Notes: generated from the letters alone by a model not told the origin. Shown: positions 1-13,686, counted from the stretch's first letter. The stretch: DNA of 64,000 bases from Callipepla californica brunnescens (GCA_023055505.1 JALIRH010000116.1:930001-994000); one strand, 5' to 3'. Numbers and translations are program-made.

Positions 1-611
1 AAATATTTGAGGTTCTGTGTTAAGAAGAAAAATTAATACCAAAACTCTTGAATATAACTGAAAGCTTGAAATATAAGTTGAATTATTTCATAAGGAATGT
101 ATCAGATCTATTGATAACAAAAGAAGAATCATTATTTGAAATACAAGCAATGCTATTTTCTTTAAATATGGAATGAGTTATTGAAAATACTGCTTTTTCT
201 GAATAAAAATCAGATTTGTAACTCCCTTGTTCTATGTTATTTCCTTAACCTTTGTAATATTACATGTTCTGGAATAATTGTTCCTTCTTTATTCTTTTTG
301 TTTGTTTGTTTGTTTGTTTGTTTTTGTTTTTAAATACTTATCTCCTGATGCAATTTCTCCAGAATAGTATTTTTGGCATTGATAGTCTTGTTTTTTTTTG
401 CTTTCCAATTTTATCAGTAATATATCTGAGATATAAAAAGTACGAAGAAAAAATACCAAGTACATGTGTGCTCTCAAATCTGACAATTACTATTTCTGTA
501 AAGTCATATACTCCTATTTCTCTAGATGAAAAAAATAAACATATACCAAATTTTTATAAAAAAATTCTTTGACATCAAACAATCTGAAACTTAAGACTAT
601 TATTTCCCAAC
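1..611. other. AT-rich unique sequence, no gene seen
   Basis: AT-rich sequence with a short TTTG microsatellite at about 298-329. The open frames here (102 aa on +, 65 aa on -) are low-complexity translations of the TTTG and T-rich tract, and I do not consider them genes. Confidence 0.6.
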
Positions 612-2446
612 AAAGAAGAACTCAGGCAAAAATGTTACGAGGCCTGTCTGGATGAATAGGGAGCTTCTGGATGAACTGAATACAAAAAGAATATCTACAG
701 AGGGCTGAAGCAAGGACAAGTAACCTTGAGAGGATTTGGGACATTGGGATATATTCTGAGCCACAAGTCAAGAAGGCTAAAACCCAGATAGAATTTAATC
801 TGGCCAGGGACATCAAGGACCATGAGGACCACAAGAAAGGTTTCTACAAAACCTTTGAGGTACCTCAAAAGGAAGCACAAAAGTATGACTAGACAAAATG
901 TGAGACCTCTCTTGAAGAAATAGGAGGCCTGGTTACCTGAGGCAGTGAAAAGTACAAGATACCAGTAAGATTACCAGTAAGATTGGCCTTGAGGAATCCC
1001 AGGTCTCAGAGGCCAGGCTGAAATAAAGATGTACCCTTCGTGGAAAAGGATCAGGTTATGAAATACTTGAGCAAACAGGACATTCATTAAGTCCATGGGC
1101 CCTGACGGGATGCTCCCATGAGTGCTAAGGGAACTGGCAGGTATGATTATATTTTTTGCTCTATTGTTACAATTGGGAGAAGTTCCTGAAAACTCTAAAC
1201 AAATGTCATTCCTACTTTCAAGAAGGGCAAGAAGAAGGATTCAGGAAACTACAGAAGGTGACAAAACAGATAATCCTGAAAACCATTTCCAGGAACATTA
1301 AGGTGAAGAAAGTCATCAGGATTTATCAAAGACAAGTTATGCCTGACCAACCTGATAAACTTCTATAATGAAATGGCCAGGCTGAAGGAAAATGAGAGGA
1401 TATTGTCTTCCTGGATTTCAAGAAGGCCTTTGGACCAGCTCCAGTAAGATCTCATAAAGCAGCTGTTGAAGTAGGGTCAGTATGAGCAGAGAGTGAGATG
1501 GATAACAAGCTGGACTCAGATGGTACTGGTCAGTGATGCAAAGTCTACTTGGAGAACATTATCAAATGGTTTTTTTTGTTTGTTTGTTTGAGTAGTAGAG
1601 CAAGAATTCACTCTCAGGAAATTTAAGAATGACAGAAAGCTGGAAGCAGCAACTGACTCAATAGAGTCAAAAACCAGCCAGTGTGGATTCTGGCTAGGCT
1701 GAAGAGGTGTACTGACAACACTGTCACCAAGTTCAGCAAGAATTGGGGAGACCTGTGCGCTGGAGGTTGTAGTACATGCTGAGGGCTACCCACATGGAAA
1801 GTAGCTCTTCAGAAATAGGATTCCTGGTAGACACCCAGTTGAACTTCAGTCAGCAATATTCCCTTGTCACTAAGATGGCTTATGGTACTGTTGCTTCTTT
1901 AGTCAAAATATCATTATCAAGTCATGAGAGGTGATCCTTCTCCTCTCCCTAGCAAAGGTGAGGCTTCACTTGGAGTATGAAGTCAAATTCTGGGCTATGC
2001 AATGCTAGTTAGATGTGGGCATACTGGAAAGTTTCCAGTGGAGGGCCATCAAGATGATCAAGGGACTTGGAGCACCTCTCCTATGAGGAAAGGCTGAAAA
2101 TTAGAACTGTTCAACTTGGAGGAGACTCAGGGGGGATCTTCTATTTAAAAAAAATAAATACCTCAAGGGGAGACGCATGCTCTTTTCAGGGATTCCCATT
2201 ACCATAACATAAGGCAGTGCAGACAAACTAGAACATAGGAAGTTCTATCTGAACATCAGGAAGCACTTCTTTATAGCACTGGAAGAGGTTAACTAGAGTT
2301 TGTAGAGTCTGCTTCCTTGGAGATGTTCAAAAGCCATCTGGACAGGTACCTGGGCAACATGCTCTGGGTGTCCCTGCTCAAGCACGGACTAGACCAGGTG
2401 ACCTGCATAGTTCTCTTTTCACCTTAACCATTCTGTGATACTGTGT
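612..2446 (+). mobile_element. CR1 LINE relic, 5-prime truncated (ORF2 reverse transcriptase to 3-prime end)
   Basis: Old copy of a CR1-type non-LTR retrotransposon in sense orientation. Pieces of the ORF2 protein can be read across several broken frames. A SMGPDGM...VLRELAG stretch near 1090-1140 is typical of the start of the CR1 reverse-transcriptase region. A DF-KKAF-like stretch lies near 1412-1430, and a C-terminal LEMFKSHLDRYLGNMLWVS stretch near 2318-2380 precedes the 3-prime tail (CACCTTAACCATTCTGTGAT). Many stops and frameshifts interrupt the reading, so no protein is made. The endonuclease half is absent. A short T/TTTG tract at about 1567-1590 has expanded inside it. Identification rests on recognising CR1 protein and tail motifs. 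The exact subfamily was not determined. Confidence 0.9.
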
Positions 2447-3375
2447 GGTATCTGCATAGAATCTTCTTCTCTTCATTAGTCTTATGAGAGCTGTAAAGTG
2501 CCACACTAGGCATTATTTTCTACATTCTTAATAAGCACATACTTATTTTAGCTTAAAGGGGAAAAATACCTTACTAATTGATTCATCACATATTCATTCT
2601 ACAACACAATGGTGCATTGCTTCTGTCAGGGGATGCATCCTTTTTTAGGTCAGAAAGAAAGTAGCAGTGAAGTAAAGAGTTAGATGTGATTCAAACATTC
2701 TTACTGCTACCAGTTACACAATCAGTTGGCATGGTAATAAACATAATTCTCTGTAACACTTAGTAGGCTCATGGTTTATACAACTCAGTAAACTATGTAG
2801 ACTTTAAATACTGCCTGATACTCATTTTAAAATGCTTCACAATAAATGGTATATTTTTTCCGCAGTTAAAAAACACTTGAAAAATCTATTTGTGTTTTGC
2901 AGTAAACTTAAATTAGTATGTACTTTGAACTGTAACACTAGCATAACTTTCATGGGCTCAGCATTTAAACAGAGCCTTAAAAGAAGTAGTGCTGTGAAAC
3001 TGCAGTAGAGACATTCTAGCAGAAACATTAGAATCACTGTAATATATATTTGCTTAGTTCGAGGACCCTCTGCTGTATGTGCATATATACCATTCACAAC
3101 CTATAACTTAAAGGTAGACTTAAAATTTGAACAGAAATAATTCAGTTTCCATTAATTTATGGTATGGGCCATTTGAATTTCATGAGCTTTCCCACTCTGC
3201 ACTGGGTGACTTCAGGGGGAATAGAAGCAAGTGCTAGTTCTACTCATCTCTACTCAGTTTATTAGGAATAATAGCAATTAAACTATAATTCAGAAAACCT
3301 AAGATAATTAGACTCTAATTCAGATAACCTATAATTCAGTACCGAAGTTGAATATAGACAGAAATGCATTTTCAG
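2447..3375. other. unique AT-rich sequence, nothing recognised
   Basis: No repeat family, exon-like segment or RNA gene recognised. The 86-aa minus-strand frame at 2837-3097 has no recognisable domain and is of a length expected by chance. Confidence 0.5.
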
Positions 3376-3850
3376 CGATGTGGCATCCAAAACTTCTCTG
3401 CAGTCTGTTCCAGTGCCTTAACATCATCTGAGTAAAGAATTTCTTCCTAATATCTAATTTAAACCTACTCTCTTTTATTTAAAAAATGTTACAGCTTGTC
3501 CTGTCATTACACTCCCCAAACAGTCTGTCTCTGTAATTCCTGTACACCTCCTCTAAGTACTGGAAAACTACTGTAATATCTCACCAGAATATTTTTTTCT
3601 TTATCAACCTCAACTTGTTTAACCTCACCTATACTAGGAAGTTATCCTCAATAACGTCAGTATTTTCCAGTAATCTCCCAGACTGCTTGCAATTTGCTGT
3701 GCCACTTTACCAGATGATGTCAGGGTGGTGGAAGTCACCTATCAGTATCAGAGCCTGCAAATGTGGTGCTTCCTGCCTGCATCAACATCCTGTCCTTATC
3801 CACGCGACCTGTAGTAGACATCAACCACAACACTGGAAATGCCTATTGTA
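3376..3850 (-). mobile_element. CR1 LINE fragment, internally deleted (endonuclease piece plus 3-prime part)
   Basis: Read on the minus strand, the upstream part (about 3850-3640) translates to a CR1 endonuclease piece, LILIGDFHHPDI, matching the conserved GDFNHPDI block of that domain. The downstream part (about 3600-3376) is the CR1 3-prime region, seen on the plus strand as TTCTTCCTAATATCTAAT followed by the usual pyrimidine-rich text. The reverse-transcriptase part between them is missing, so this is one internally deleted copy, or less likely two adjacent fragments. It is non-coding. Confidence 0.8.
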
Positions 3851-4301
3851 ATGTGTCTGAATAATATGACATACAGAATACAGAGATTTTAACATTAAGT
3901 TATAAACAGTAGTGCAGTATATGAACTTGTAAAATCCCCAGACAATTGTCTCTTAATTGTCCGTAGAGATAAATATAGTGTAGCTCATAATCATAGTTAG
4001 GTATTTACTGATTATCTAGTGTTATGAAAGTCTGAAAGCTCATTAAATTAAACAATCTGTGTTATGTACAATAACTGTAAAATTTAATTCACCTACATGT
4101 GACTTTTGAAAAACAGATAAGTCTAAGAAATGTAATCTCTAAGCATGGAATACTGTGTAAGTAGCTTAGAATACAAAATTTAAAGCACGCTCAGAGAAAC
4201 TAAATTTATTCCATGTCCAAAAATTCTGAACTCTTACTAATTGAGTTTTTAAGACTAGAAGATACCTAAAAATCTAAGATTGTGTCATGATATTTCATAC
4301 A

Positions 4302-4370
4302 ATATGTTGTATATTGCAACATATATGCAGATGCATATATGTTGTATATTGCATCACATATATGCAGATG
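4302..4370. repeat. two-copy tandem duplication (~35 bp unit)
   Basis: The text ATATGTTGTATATTGCA followed by CATATATGCAGATG occurs twice back to back with only small differences. The unit contains partial dyad symmetry around ATATTGCAACATAT, so it could also fold back. A local replication-slippage product is the simplest reading. Confidence 0.8.
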
Positions 4371-4629
4371 TTATGTATTATTATAAAGATTAAGAAAAAA
4401 AATTGTTAACTGAATTTATCTTTTCTCTTAATACTGAGATTATATGAAATTTATTTTTTTTAACAAACTTACATACGTATTGTACTTCATATGTATTTGA
4501 GAGGAAAAAATGATAACTAGTGGAAATCTTGTAAGAATAAATTTAGCTATTTGTTAGAAATTCTGAAAAAGTGCTTGATAAAGAATTAAATGTGTTTACT
4601 GATGCTACTAAGGTAAACACTGAAATGCG

Positions 4630-4692
4630 TTGTTTTTTGTTATTTGTTTGTTTGTTTGTTGTTTTTTTGTTATTTGTTTGTTTGTTTGTTTT
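4630..4692. repeat. TTTG-rich simple repeat, internally duplicated
   Basis: Two consecutive blocks of GTTATTTGTTTGTTTGTTTG separated by a T run. The similar TTTG or AAAC tracts elsewhere in the window (about 298, 9005, 17276, 38790, 56862, 60563 and 62853) show this motif is a recurrent simple repeat here. Confidence 0.85.
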
Positions 4693-6510
4693 ACTTATAG
4701 TATGGATATTTAGAGAGGTATGATATAGTGTGGACATGCAGATCTACAAAGACCGTGATGGATGAAAAGGACAGGTACCAGGAATAGTAGTACTTCTTAC
4801 CCCTGTTGGTGCTTTCCAGTATGTCATTTATGTTCCTGGTCATATAACATAGCATTTTTACTGTATTCATAAAACAATTGCATCTGATGATACCAAATAA
4901 TTATATTCTTTTAGTCTATCATTTAAACAATTATTTTTCTGTTTGTTTGCCTTTCTTCCCTTTCTCTTGAGACAAAAATATGCATAGGATGCACGGATAT
5001 CAGCACAAATCCCCATGAGGAGATTAGTGACAGAATATTATACAAGATGTTTGCTTTGACAAAAATTTGGTCAGTGTGCAGGATTTAAGGCATGACTCAG
5101 CAGAGGCCTAACACAAAGCTTTCCTTACCCACAGCCCTTCAAGACTTATAGTTTTATCTTCATGAAGGTAATGCATAAATTGACATTAGATGGGGATCCT
5201 TACATTGTCAGTTTTTACCTCTACCACTGTCCTTTTTGTTTTGGAATTAAAAGGGAGTTAGAAGAATCTTTCTTATTTTCTCTTTCAAGTTGCTGTATTA
5301 AACAATATCAAACTCCTCATTTCCTTTCTCATTTCTGGAATTCCTATTTGAAAGCTATTAACTAAAAGTTCTAATAGCATACTATCAGCTTTACACGTTA
5401 GGATAAAAGCAACTTTCTGTAGCAGTAATAGCAAACAATGAGTTCGCTATATAATGTTTATATGCATTTTAAAATTGCATATACATTACTAAGTAGCAAA
5501 ATCAGTTTTGTATTTCAAGAAATTCATTTATATAATACATTTTCATTCCTTCCATTTCTTTTATTGAAATTTAGGAATGATAAAGCTAGTGCTGACACAG
5601 GGAAGCTTATGGTCTCTTACAGAAGCCTTGTGCAGCCCTTGATGCCAACACTGCCATGAAAACTCAATAAATTGGCTCACTGAGAGACAAATACAGACTA
5701 CCCAGATTTCTGTCCTCATCAGTCATATTCAAGAGCAAAATTACTCTCTTTGGAAAATTCCCATACTTTCATTCTTTTACATGACATCCTGTTAGTACAG
5801 TGACAGCTATTGTCAAGCCAGATTTCCTCTTTGAAAATGCACAACTTCAGAGCCTTGTAAAAGCTTGCCCTTGATACAGTTTGCCTGTAGAACAAGCAGA
5901 TTTGCGTGAGAAAAGATGTGAGACTAGCAAGGGCATAGAAGGGCTTAATAATGGCTATGAGCTTTAACCTTTGGGAAACAGGATTGTAAGTAGATGATCT
6001 CAACTATAACACCGATGCTGACAGGTTTTTGCCTAACTTTGAAATTGGGTGATATTCTTTTAAAATTGCCATTTTTTAATCATTCTAGCAAAGTACAGAG
6101 AAATAAATGGGACTGATATTCAGATTTCTCTGTTTATATTTAAATCAAAGAGAAGTGTCATGTAAAGCTGATATTACAATCTCTACTTATTAATACACTG
6201 CTTAATTTATACCAATACAGTTAAGGCTATTCTGATATACACTATTTTTATAATAGTTTCTTTCTTTCTTTTTTCCCCAGTGATAATGATATCAAATGTA
6301 AGTATCCTTATGAGAAGCTTGTTTCCTATAGTAAAATTTTTAGTGTCTTCATTACTAAGGAAATTGTTTTTGGTTTTTCTTTTTTCTTTTTTTCTTTTTT
6401 TTCAAAATGTAAGGAGCTTTCTTTAAGGCTATTCTCAACCATGGTAAAAGTCCTGTCTTCTTCACTGAGAAGTTGGGTCAATTATACTAACTTTGTCTCG
6501 ATGTTGCATG

Positions 6511-6540
6511 TAATATTGTCAATGGTAATATTGTCAATGG
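6511..6540. repeat. perfect 15-bp tandem duplication at an LTR edge
   Basis: TAATATTGTCAATGG occurs twice in immediate succession. The second copy contains the terminal TGTCAATGG of the adjacent LTR, so the duplication spans the LTR boundary and makes the exact LTR end (6517 or 6532) ambiguous. Confidence 0.85.
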
Positions 6541-7066
6541 ATGTTTTGGCCTGGTTCCATGACTGATAGGGCAGAGGGACGTACAGAACCATGCCCTAGG
6601 AAATGGGAAGGGACAAAAAGAGAGAGGATAGGGAGATGAGCCTAAAATCAAAACATCAGTCTGTGGAGGAAAGCTAATTTACTAAATAAGATATCAGAAT
6701 ATAAAATAACACAATATAATACAATACAATCGGAATTGAGGTTAATAAATCAAATAAAATGATAGGAAGAGTGTCAGAAACTGAAGGTCTTACACTAAAG
6801 CTGATGGTTAGATGGCTAGGGAACGTCCACTGCTAAGATGACTAGCAAAAGAGAGAAGCCTTGGGGCTTGCATGTCTTTTATTTTTCCCTCTGAGTAGAA
6901 GATGGGAACTCAAAGTCCTCTAGGGCATGTAATTCTTCTCTTCTGAGGGAAAAGGTATCCATAAATTCAGCAGCCCATGGAACTGGAGTATTCACTCTTT
7001 AACTCCCTGTGCCTTACATGATGCTGTGATGTGGAAAAGCAATACCAAAGTCATAAAACCATGACA
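6532..7066 (-). mobile_element. solo LTR, TGTCATGG family, minus orientation
   Basis: About 535 bp of long terminal repeat in reverse orientation. Its plus-strand right edge reads AAAACCATGACA, the reverse complement of the family start TGTCATGGTTTT. Its left edge reads TGTCAATGGA, the reverse complement of the family end. Internal landmarks shared with the other copies are the purine-rich AAATGGGAAGGGAC block, CTAATTTACTAAATAAGATATC, and CAAAGTCCTCTAGGGCATGTA. The right flank is TGTAG. A TGTAA lies near the left edge but is offset by three bases, so a target duplication is only possible here. No retroviral internal region adjoins it. Confidence 0.85.
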
Positions 7067-9864
7067 TGTAGTCCTAAGAGCACACCATCTTAATTGCCTA
7101 CTTGAGATTAAATACAGAAAATTCATATATATTATGCCTTGAACATACAGATGTTAAAAATGCTTGATAATTTAAATTTCAATGTTAAAAGTAATTATTT
7201 AATGTATGTATATAAATACATACATTTAAATGGTAGCGGTCAAAAAAGTTTCTGGAATTATAAGCAGAACTGCCAACATCAGATTTACTTGTCAATTCTT
7301 TGTAAAATATTTGCAGAGAGACATTTGTAGTTATATGACTGTAACTGCAATATGCACTTCCCATTGAAGTACATTAGCAGACCTTTTATAGGAAGGAGAT
7401 AAGCTCTCAACCATGTGGATTTAGCTGTGGAGCACTTTTTGTGAATACTTTGAAGCTGAGAGCATTTATGGCCTTGCAAAAAACACTTAGCCTCTTGCAC
7501 AGTTGGACCCTGAAACAGACAAGCAAGTTGTCAGGTGAGAAAACAAGTACAAGTTTAATTATCTTTAGGCCATAGCACATCTGTCATGTGCTACTGTACT
7601 TACTGAAATGCTCTATTCTTTAGAAACAAATTGCATTCAAAGAACTATTCTGCTTTTCAATAACAAATCCCCTTCTATAAATATACAATCAAAATTTCTT
7701 GATTACATTACAAAATGCACGATACAGAGGTTACTGTTGACATGCAGATAGATTTTAAGATAAATGTAGAATGGTGTTGTGCTTTTACTATTTCAGTTAT
7801 AAGATAAAAGCAAGAAACATAATAAAGAACTGTCTAGACTAAACTGAATGAATTATGAGTTCTAATTGCATTGATTTGTAAAGTGTTTTATCAAATAAAA
7901 AAAATTCATTTAATCACTCACTTTTATTCTTCACTGATACATGACAGACCTTTTATAGATCTTTGGAAGAGAAAATAGAGGAAAGAAATTTAAATATGCT
8001 TAATTTGATTCTTCCCATTTTATTCAATTGAAAGAAAGGAAATGAAGCAGCCTCTCATACTCCAGAAGGTACTTTTACCACCACTGTCTGGTCATTACTG
8101 ATGCCATTCTGCTTCAGACTAAGGATAACATTCAGTCTTAAAAAGAGGTATGTGAAATACTGTAGAGAAGGCAAACCACAATGTTTATACTTTAAATGAG
8201 CACCCATATGCTTTTTGGAGAGGTATTTTGGAAGGTGAGTTGGAATGTAGATCTTCCCAAATGACATTTGATTTCCATTCAGGAAAATAAATTCAACTTG
8301 AAATCTCTATGGTGTATAACAATATAACCTCTGTAATTTCACTGAAAATTAAACAAATCTTACTTTTATTCTTTTTAGACTGACTTTTAATATATTTCTT
8401 TAACTCAACAATTTGTTTGAAAGTAATTCCTAGCCTTTAATCTGGAGAGATGCAATTCATTATTTGGGTTTTCCCAGGATTCAGTAACCAAAATTGTTAT
8501 ATTACTATTTCTTAATTAGCCTTCTTTACGTGAGTTAACTCTAAGTTTGTACTTTACTAAATTTTGCCAGAAATGAGATGTTGTTTAATAGTTGGAAAGG
8601 TCTTGCTGAGTCATACTGACACGATTTACAGCTCATTTCATAGAAGTGTGATATAATGCAATTATTTTTATAATTATTTAAATATAGTACTTACAAAAGA
8701 TCTCTCAAAATTTATGTCAGCTGAAGATTTTTTTTTACTTGTAAGTTTTCTATTTTTTTATAGTTATTTTATTTTTTTATTTTTTCTTTAGCTTGAGGAA
8801 AAAAAGGGAATAGAGCATATTATTGCAAGTATTTATTGTAGTTACCTGATTACTGTGTGTTCAGTGAGGCATATTGCTTTGTATATTTGCACACACTCCC
8901 TCTCCCCAGGGCTCTCTCCTCTTTCACTAACTCTTCCTTAATAAAACTGTTCCAAATATAGTGCTTATTGTTCCTTTCTCCAAGTGGAATAATTTTTTTT
9001 GCATGTTTTTTTGTTTGTTTGTTTGTTTTTAAAGGACTCTCTGATGTTATGTTATGTAATTGCATTTTTGTTGAAGATTAAATTTTTAGGAAACATTTTA
9101 AAGCTCTGTACCAAGCATCTAGGGGAAAGAATACTTCATTTCATAAATCTGGTGGTGTACAAGCATAGCTGATTGTTATTGCCAAGAGACTTGTTTATCT
9201 GTAGAGACAGCTTAAGATAATAGTTAAAAGCAGAAAAATTGAATGATTTACAGAGCTTAGGAAATGCTAAATTGAAGCAGCAATTAAACCAAGAATCCAT
9301 CAGTTCATAATCTCAAATTCTAATTTCCCTCCTCTTATTTATTTATTTGTTAGTTTATTTTGATCTACAGGAAGGGTTCAGGACATTACAGATGTGTGCC
9401 TTTAGATAAACTATATCATTATCAAAATAAACATGTACAGAGTTAAAAGCCATCTCTTTCCAAAGTAGCAGGTGGAGGCTAGACATTACACTAAATCCAG
9501 CTCAACTAATAGTAGTTTAACACTTCTAGGAAACAAAATTATATTCCAACAAACCAATCAACAAGGTATTCATTTGTGTTGCCAAATAATGGGCAGTTTA
9601 AAGAAAAAGACAACAATGTCATTTTTTAAAGAACCCTCAGATTACAAAATATGTTATTCGCTTAAAGCAATTCTAATATTTAGAAGAAAGTTTAGTGTGT
9701 CTCAGAGACATTGCAGACATCTACTTTTGTCAGATGAACCTCATACTAGATGTTATATTAAATTCAAGGCAACTTTTAATCTGCACAATTAGAAGTCTCT
9801 CAAAGGGGAATCAGTGACAGAATTAAGCTGAGAGCTTTAAGTTTCACAGAAAGATAGAAGCACC

Positions 9865-9895
<31 letters not shown>

Positions 9896-12800
9896 AAACA
9901 AGAACGTAGAAAAGTTAAGTGGAAGAGAGAAGGAAAAATAAGATGCAAAAAGCACACACTCTTGAATGTGGAAAAAAAAAAAAAAGAAGCTACTGACAGG
10001 TACTTTATCTGGACAGTTTCCAGCTGTGTTAGGAAATTGCAGGAATATTACAAAGGCCTTTTAAAATAGCTATGTGCTTCTGCTACATCAACTCCAAGGA
10101 ACTTTCTTTCACAGAGTGTTTCATTGTTTTTTTTCCAAAACCTTTTTAGAGTGTTTCCCAGAAAAGTTTGAACTCTGTACAGACACTAATGCATACTCTC
10201 TCATTCCTGCAAATTCACAAACTTCTAAAAATAATTTCAGAGAGACTACCAAAATGATTAGCCTCATTTCTTTCAGGGGTCCTCTTTCCTTCAGGGTTCA
10301 AAAGCACCTGGAAATTAAAGATAGTAGAGCAGATAGAAACAATAGAAAGCTGAAAATACAATGGGATAAACTCTTCTCATGGGGAAATGTATGTAGAGAA
10401 AGTATGTATTTCTTCCAACATTTTTTTTTCTTGAAGGAAAACAATAAGTTTAATAGCACTGTTAACATCAGTTAAGAATATTGTATTTTATACTTAGTCA
10501 AGAAGCCTGAAGAAATTATTCATATATCTGTAGAAATAGGGAACTACCATCTCTATTATATATCTATGGAGAACCAGTCATGACACAAATATATATTATT
10601 CCCAAATAGGAAGATCAAAGCATGAACCATCCTTCTTGTCACTCCCATAAGAGTATTTTCTTCCATACCAGAATGCAATATTCTAGGTAGAAGAAACATC
10701 CTGACCCCACAAATTTTCCCAGTCCTCTTTCATAAAATGGTAAATTCTGAGGTTCTCTTAGGAAATACAAACTAAAATGCAATGTTTATTCTAAATAACT
10801 ATTGTGATGATTCTAAAAGCAGCTCATAGATCCAGACTGGAGGGATACAGGCTCATCTTTACAGAATTCTTAAATAAGAAAATAAACAGTAGGAACTATG
10901 TCAGCAGTTCCATCTGGAATCCTCAAATAGTCTGTAGTCATGCTTCCGACTTCTGGTCCAACTGATTACCCAGCCCCAGTAATTAGTACCACTTAATGTA
11001 AAGTGCTGTTCAGTGTATTAGAAATCTCTTGTCAGAAGACGCCCTGGGCTGACAGCAAGGTGACCAAACTAATTCTCGCTTTTAGAACAGACAGAAATTG
11101 TAGGTCAGAGATAAGCAAGATATGCTCACATTTCAGCTGCCTCAATTAGATCTGGATCTAGGATAAAAATGTCCTGTAGTTAAGTCATATATGCAGCTGA
11201 CCCTTTGCCTTCATAAATATGTATGCTCACAGAAAAGTTAAGTTGGGAAAAAAATACACTGGCAGTTTCTCAAGACTAAGTTGGCAGAGAATGTTTATTT
11301 ATTTATTTTCTTCAAGTGAAATGCTTACTTTAGTGTGTTTAGGATTTTTCAACTCACACTTTGCTTGGGATACTCAAGAATTAAAAAGCTGCTTAAAATG
11401 TCCAGATAACAGTACAGCGTATTTCCAGTGAATAATTATTTTAAGACAATGAGCAGAACTCTCACAAATTCTGCCTACTGTGTAACAGAAGACTAAGAGT
11501 TTTGTGATAAAACAAACCATCCTTGATGGAAGGGCATTTTTCCACATTTTTCCATTCCTGTTTTAACACTAGCATTATGGCACAAGAACTTCATGTTACC
11601 ATGTAACAAGTTGAATACAGTTTAAATATTGGAGATGTTTTTTTTTAATCAACATTAAAAATGACCCTGTCATTTACATGTCATTTACATGTAAAATAAC
11701 AAAATACCTCATAGAAACCATCCTCTTAAAAATCGTGGAAGAGATAAATTTTCTGAAATATACCTTGATTTCCTTTTCCTCTTACTAAAGTGTGTGATAT
11801 AATTTTCATGGCAATCAGTAGGATTAGAATTGTATTATTTAAAATGCATTTAAAAATTACATTTTCTTTACAACTGTTTGACATTTTAATCAATTTATTG
11901 GTCATATAATTTTTGACTTTGTTATTAAGAAAAACTTACTGGTTAGTATTATGATTTTAAGTGATGAAATTCCAAAATGAATCCTGTTACTTATTCCATA
12001 CCATTGACATGAATAGGCATTTTTCAACTAATTTAAAAAGGAGATCTATGGTCAAAGCATTAATATAAATACATACATTTCTATTTACAATTTTAATATA
12101 TTTCAAATATATTTATTTATATACACCTATTTACTATTCTGAATAAATTTAACCTGAAAAATAGAGCATGATGTTTAATTCTGAATTACATTCTACAGTA
12201 CTGATTGCAATTAATATTAAAATGAAGCTTTTTGTCTAATGACCTGTGGATAATCAAGTTTTATTAAAAAAGCCCTAATTTGTTTAGGTACATGGATTGC
12301 CTAGTTATCCAATTATTGCTGCAAAATTACAAATGGGGAAAGTCAAATCTGTTAAATTAAGAAGGTCACCAAAGTAATTAAGACTGCTGAAGCATATTAT
12401 TAATACTTTACAGTAGGCGGGACACTGCTGAAATTTACCTGATTTTCCCTGTTAGGTAAATGGTAGGCTTTTGTCCCATCAGTCTTTAAATGAGTTCATT
12501 TACAGATAAAAGAACTGTAAAAGAGAATAAAAGGTTCTGGGCATGTTACAAAATGAAATGAGAACTGTTTTCTTTCCTTGGTAATATGATTGTGTGTTGC
12601 TAATTTTATTTGGAAAATGTTGGATTTTTATTCTTGTGCTTGAGAAAGAATAAGAATGTAGTTAGTGAAAGTTACTAAGCAGTATAGAAATAGCTTCATT
12701 ACCAACAAAAGTCTCTGTGTCTCTTCCAACTCTTTTTCCTGATATGTACCATCTTTCTTGTCACTGTGACAGCTAGCAAGATGATATAATTTAGAGTGAC

Positions 12801-13675
12801 AAAAAATTATCTGTCATTGTTCTCTATCGTGTTATTCAGTAAGTCAGAAAAAAATTGACTTGTTTTGTCTGAAAAGTAAGAGGTAAGAAGGTAGGAACTC
12901 ATTCCTTAAATTTAAATTATGTGCCCCACTGAGCTGCAACAGGAAAAAGGATTTAAAATTAAATGTGGATTTTAATTCACAACATTTAGATAAAACCGAC
13001 TCTATTTTTTGAATTAAATTTTCTGAGGGAATTGTCAGTGTCTTTAGTGTAACTGAAATCTCAATACCTCCTAACAAAAATCTAGATCTTAAACCACAGC
13101 CAATTAAAGTAAGTGGAAATGTTTTCACTGAGATTATTAGTAGAATGCAATGAAAAGTTATCTTCCAATTGAGTGATATGACAGATGTGCTAGCATCAGT
13201 TTAGAGCCTTATAAAGAAGCACATGAAATCATTCCCCTGTAGACAGAGGAAGGACAGCAAATAAGTAACTTGGGAGAAGTACATAACTGAAGGTAAATTG
13301 GAATTACTCTAGCAGCAAAAAATGAATATTGCAATATATTCAAAATTATACTGCAAATTTGTAATAGACCATCAGATAAAAATTATCATAAAGATGAGGA
13401 AATAGCCTGTGAAATCAGAAGGGCTGTGATAAAGGATAAACAGCACTGATGGGGGAATTATCAAGATGTACACAGGTGTAAATGTGAAGTAATACTATCA
13501 CAAGAAAAAGATTATTTGGCAAATAATATTTTGAGGTTCTGCCTCTGTTCATCCTATCCTACGTTGCCCACACATCAAGTTGTCCAGTTTACAAATCAAA
13601 ATGTAAAATGATTGTCTTCTACCTCTCAGTACTGTCTAAAAATCAATTTTACAATATCACTGCTCCCATCTCTAG
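7067..13675. other. long AT-rich unique stretch, no gene supported
   Basis: Contains T-rich tracts near 8727-8790, a TTTG tract near 9005-9029 and an AAAAC microsatellite at 9868-9897. The longest open frames (133 aa at 10074-10475 +, 106 aa at 9472-9792 +, 94 aa at 12844-13128 -) show no recognisable domain or motif, and their lengths are compatible with chance. I recognise no mobile element in it. Confidence 0.5.
9868..9897. repeat. (AAAAC)n microsatellite
   Basis: About five pentamer units of AAAAC followed by an A-rich tail. Confidence 0.85.
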
Positions 13676-13686
13676 CTATATTTCAG

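Larger units (their letters stand above)
3851..6516. other. AT-rich intervening sequence
   Basis: Mostly unremarkable AT-rich DNA. It holds a tandem duplication at about 4302-4370, a TTTG-rich repeat at 4630-4692 and a short segment at 5575-5659 that resembles a terminal exon. The 94-aa minus-strand frame at 5719-6003 has no recognised domain. Confidence 0.5.

Noticed and set aside
10074..10475. 133-aa plus-strand frame
   Set aside because: Phe/Ser/Lys-rich chance translation of AT-rich DNA with no motif. A length near this is expected among six frames of 64 kb.
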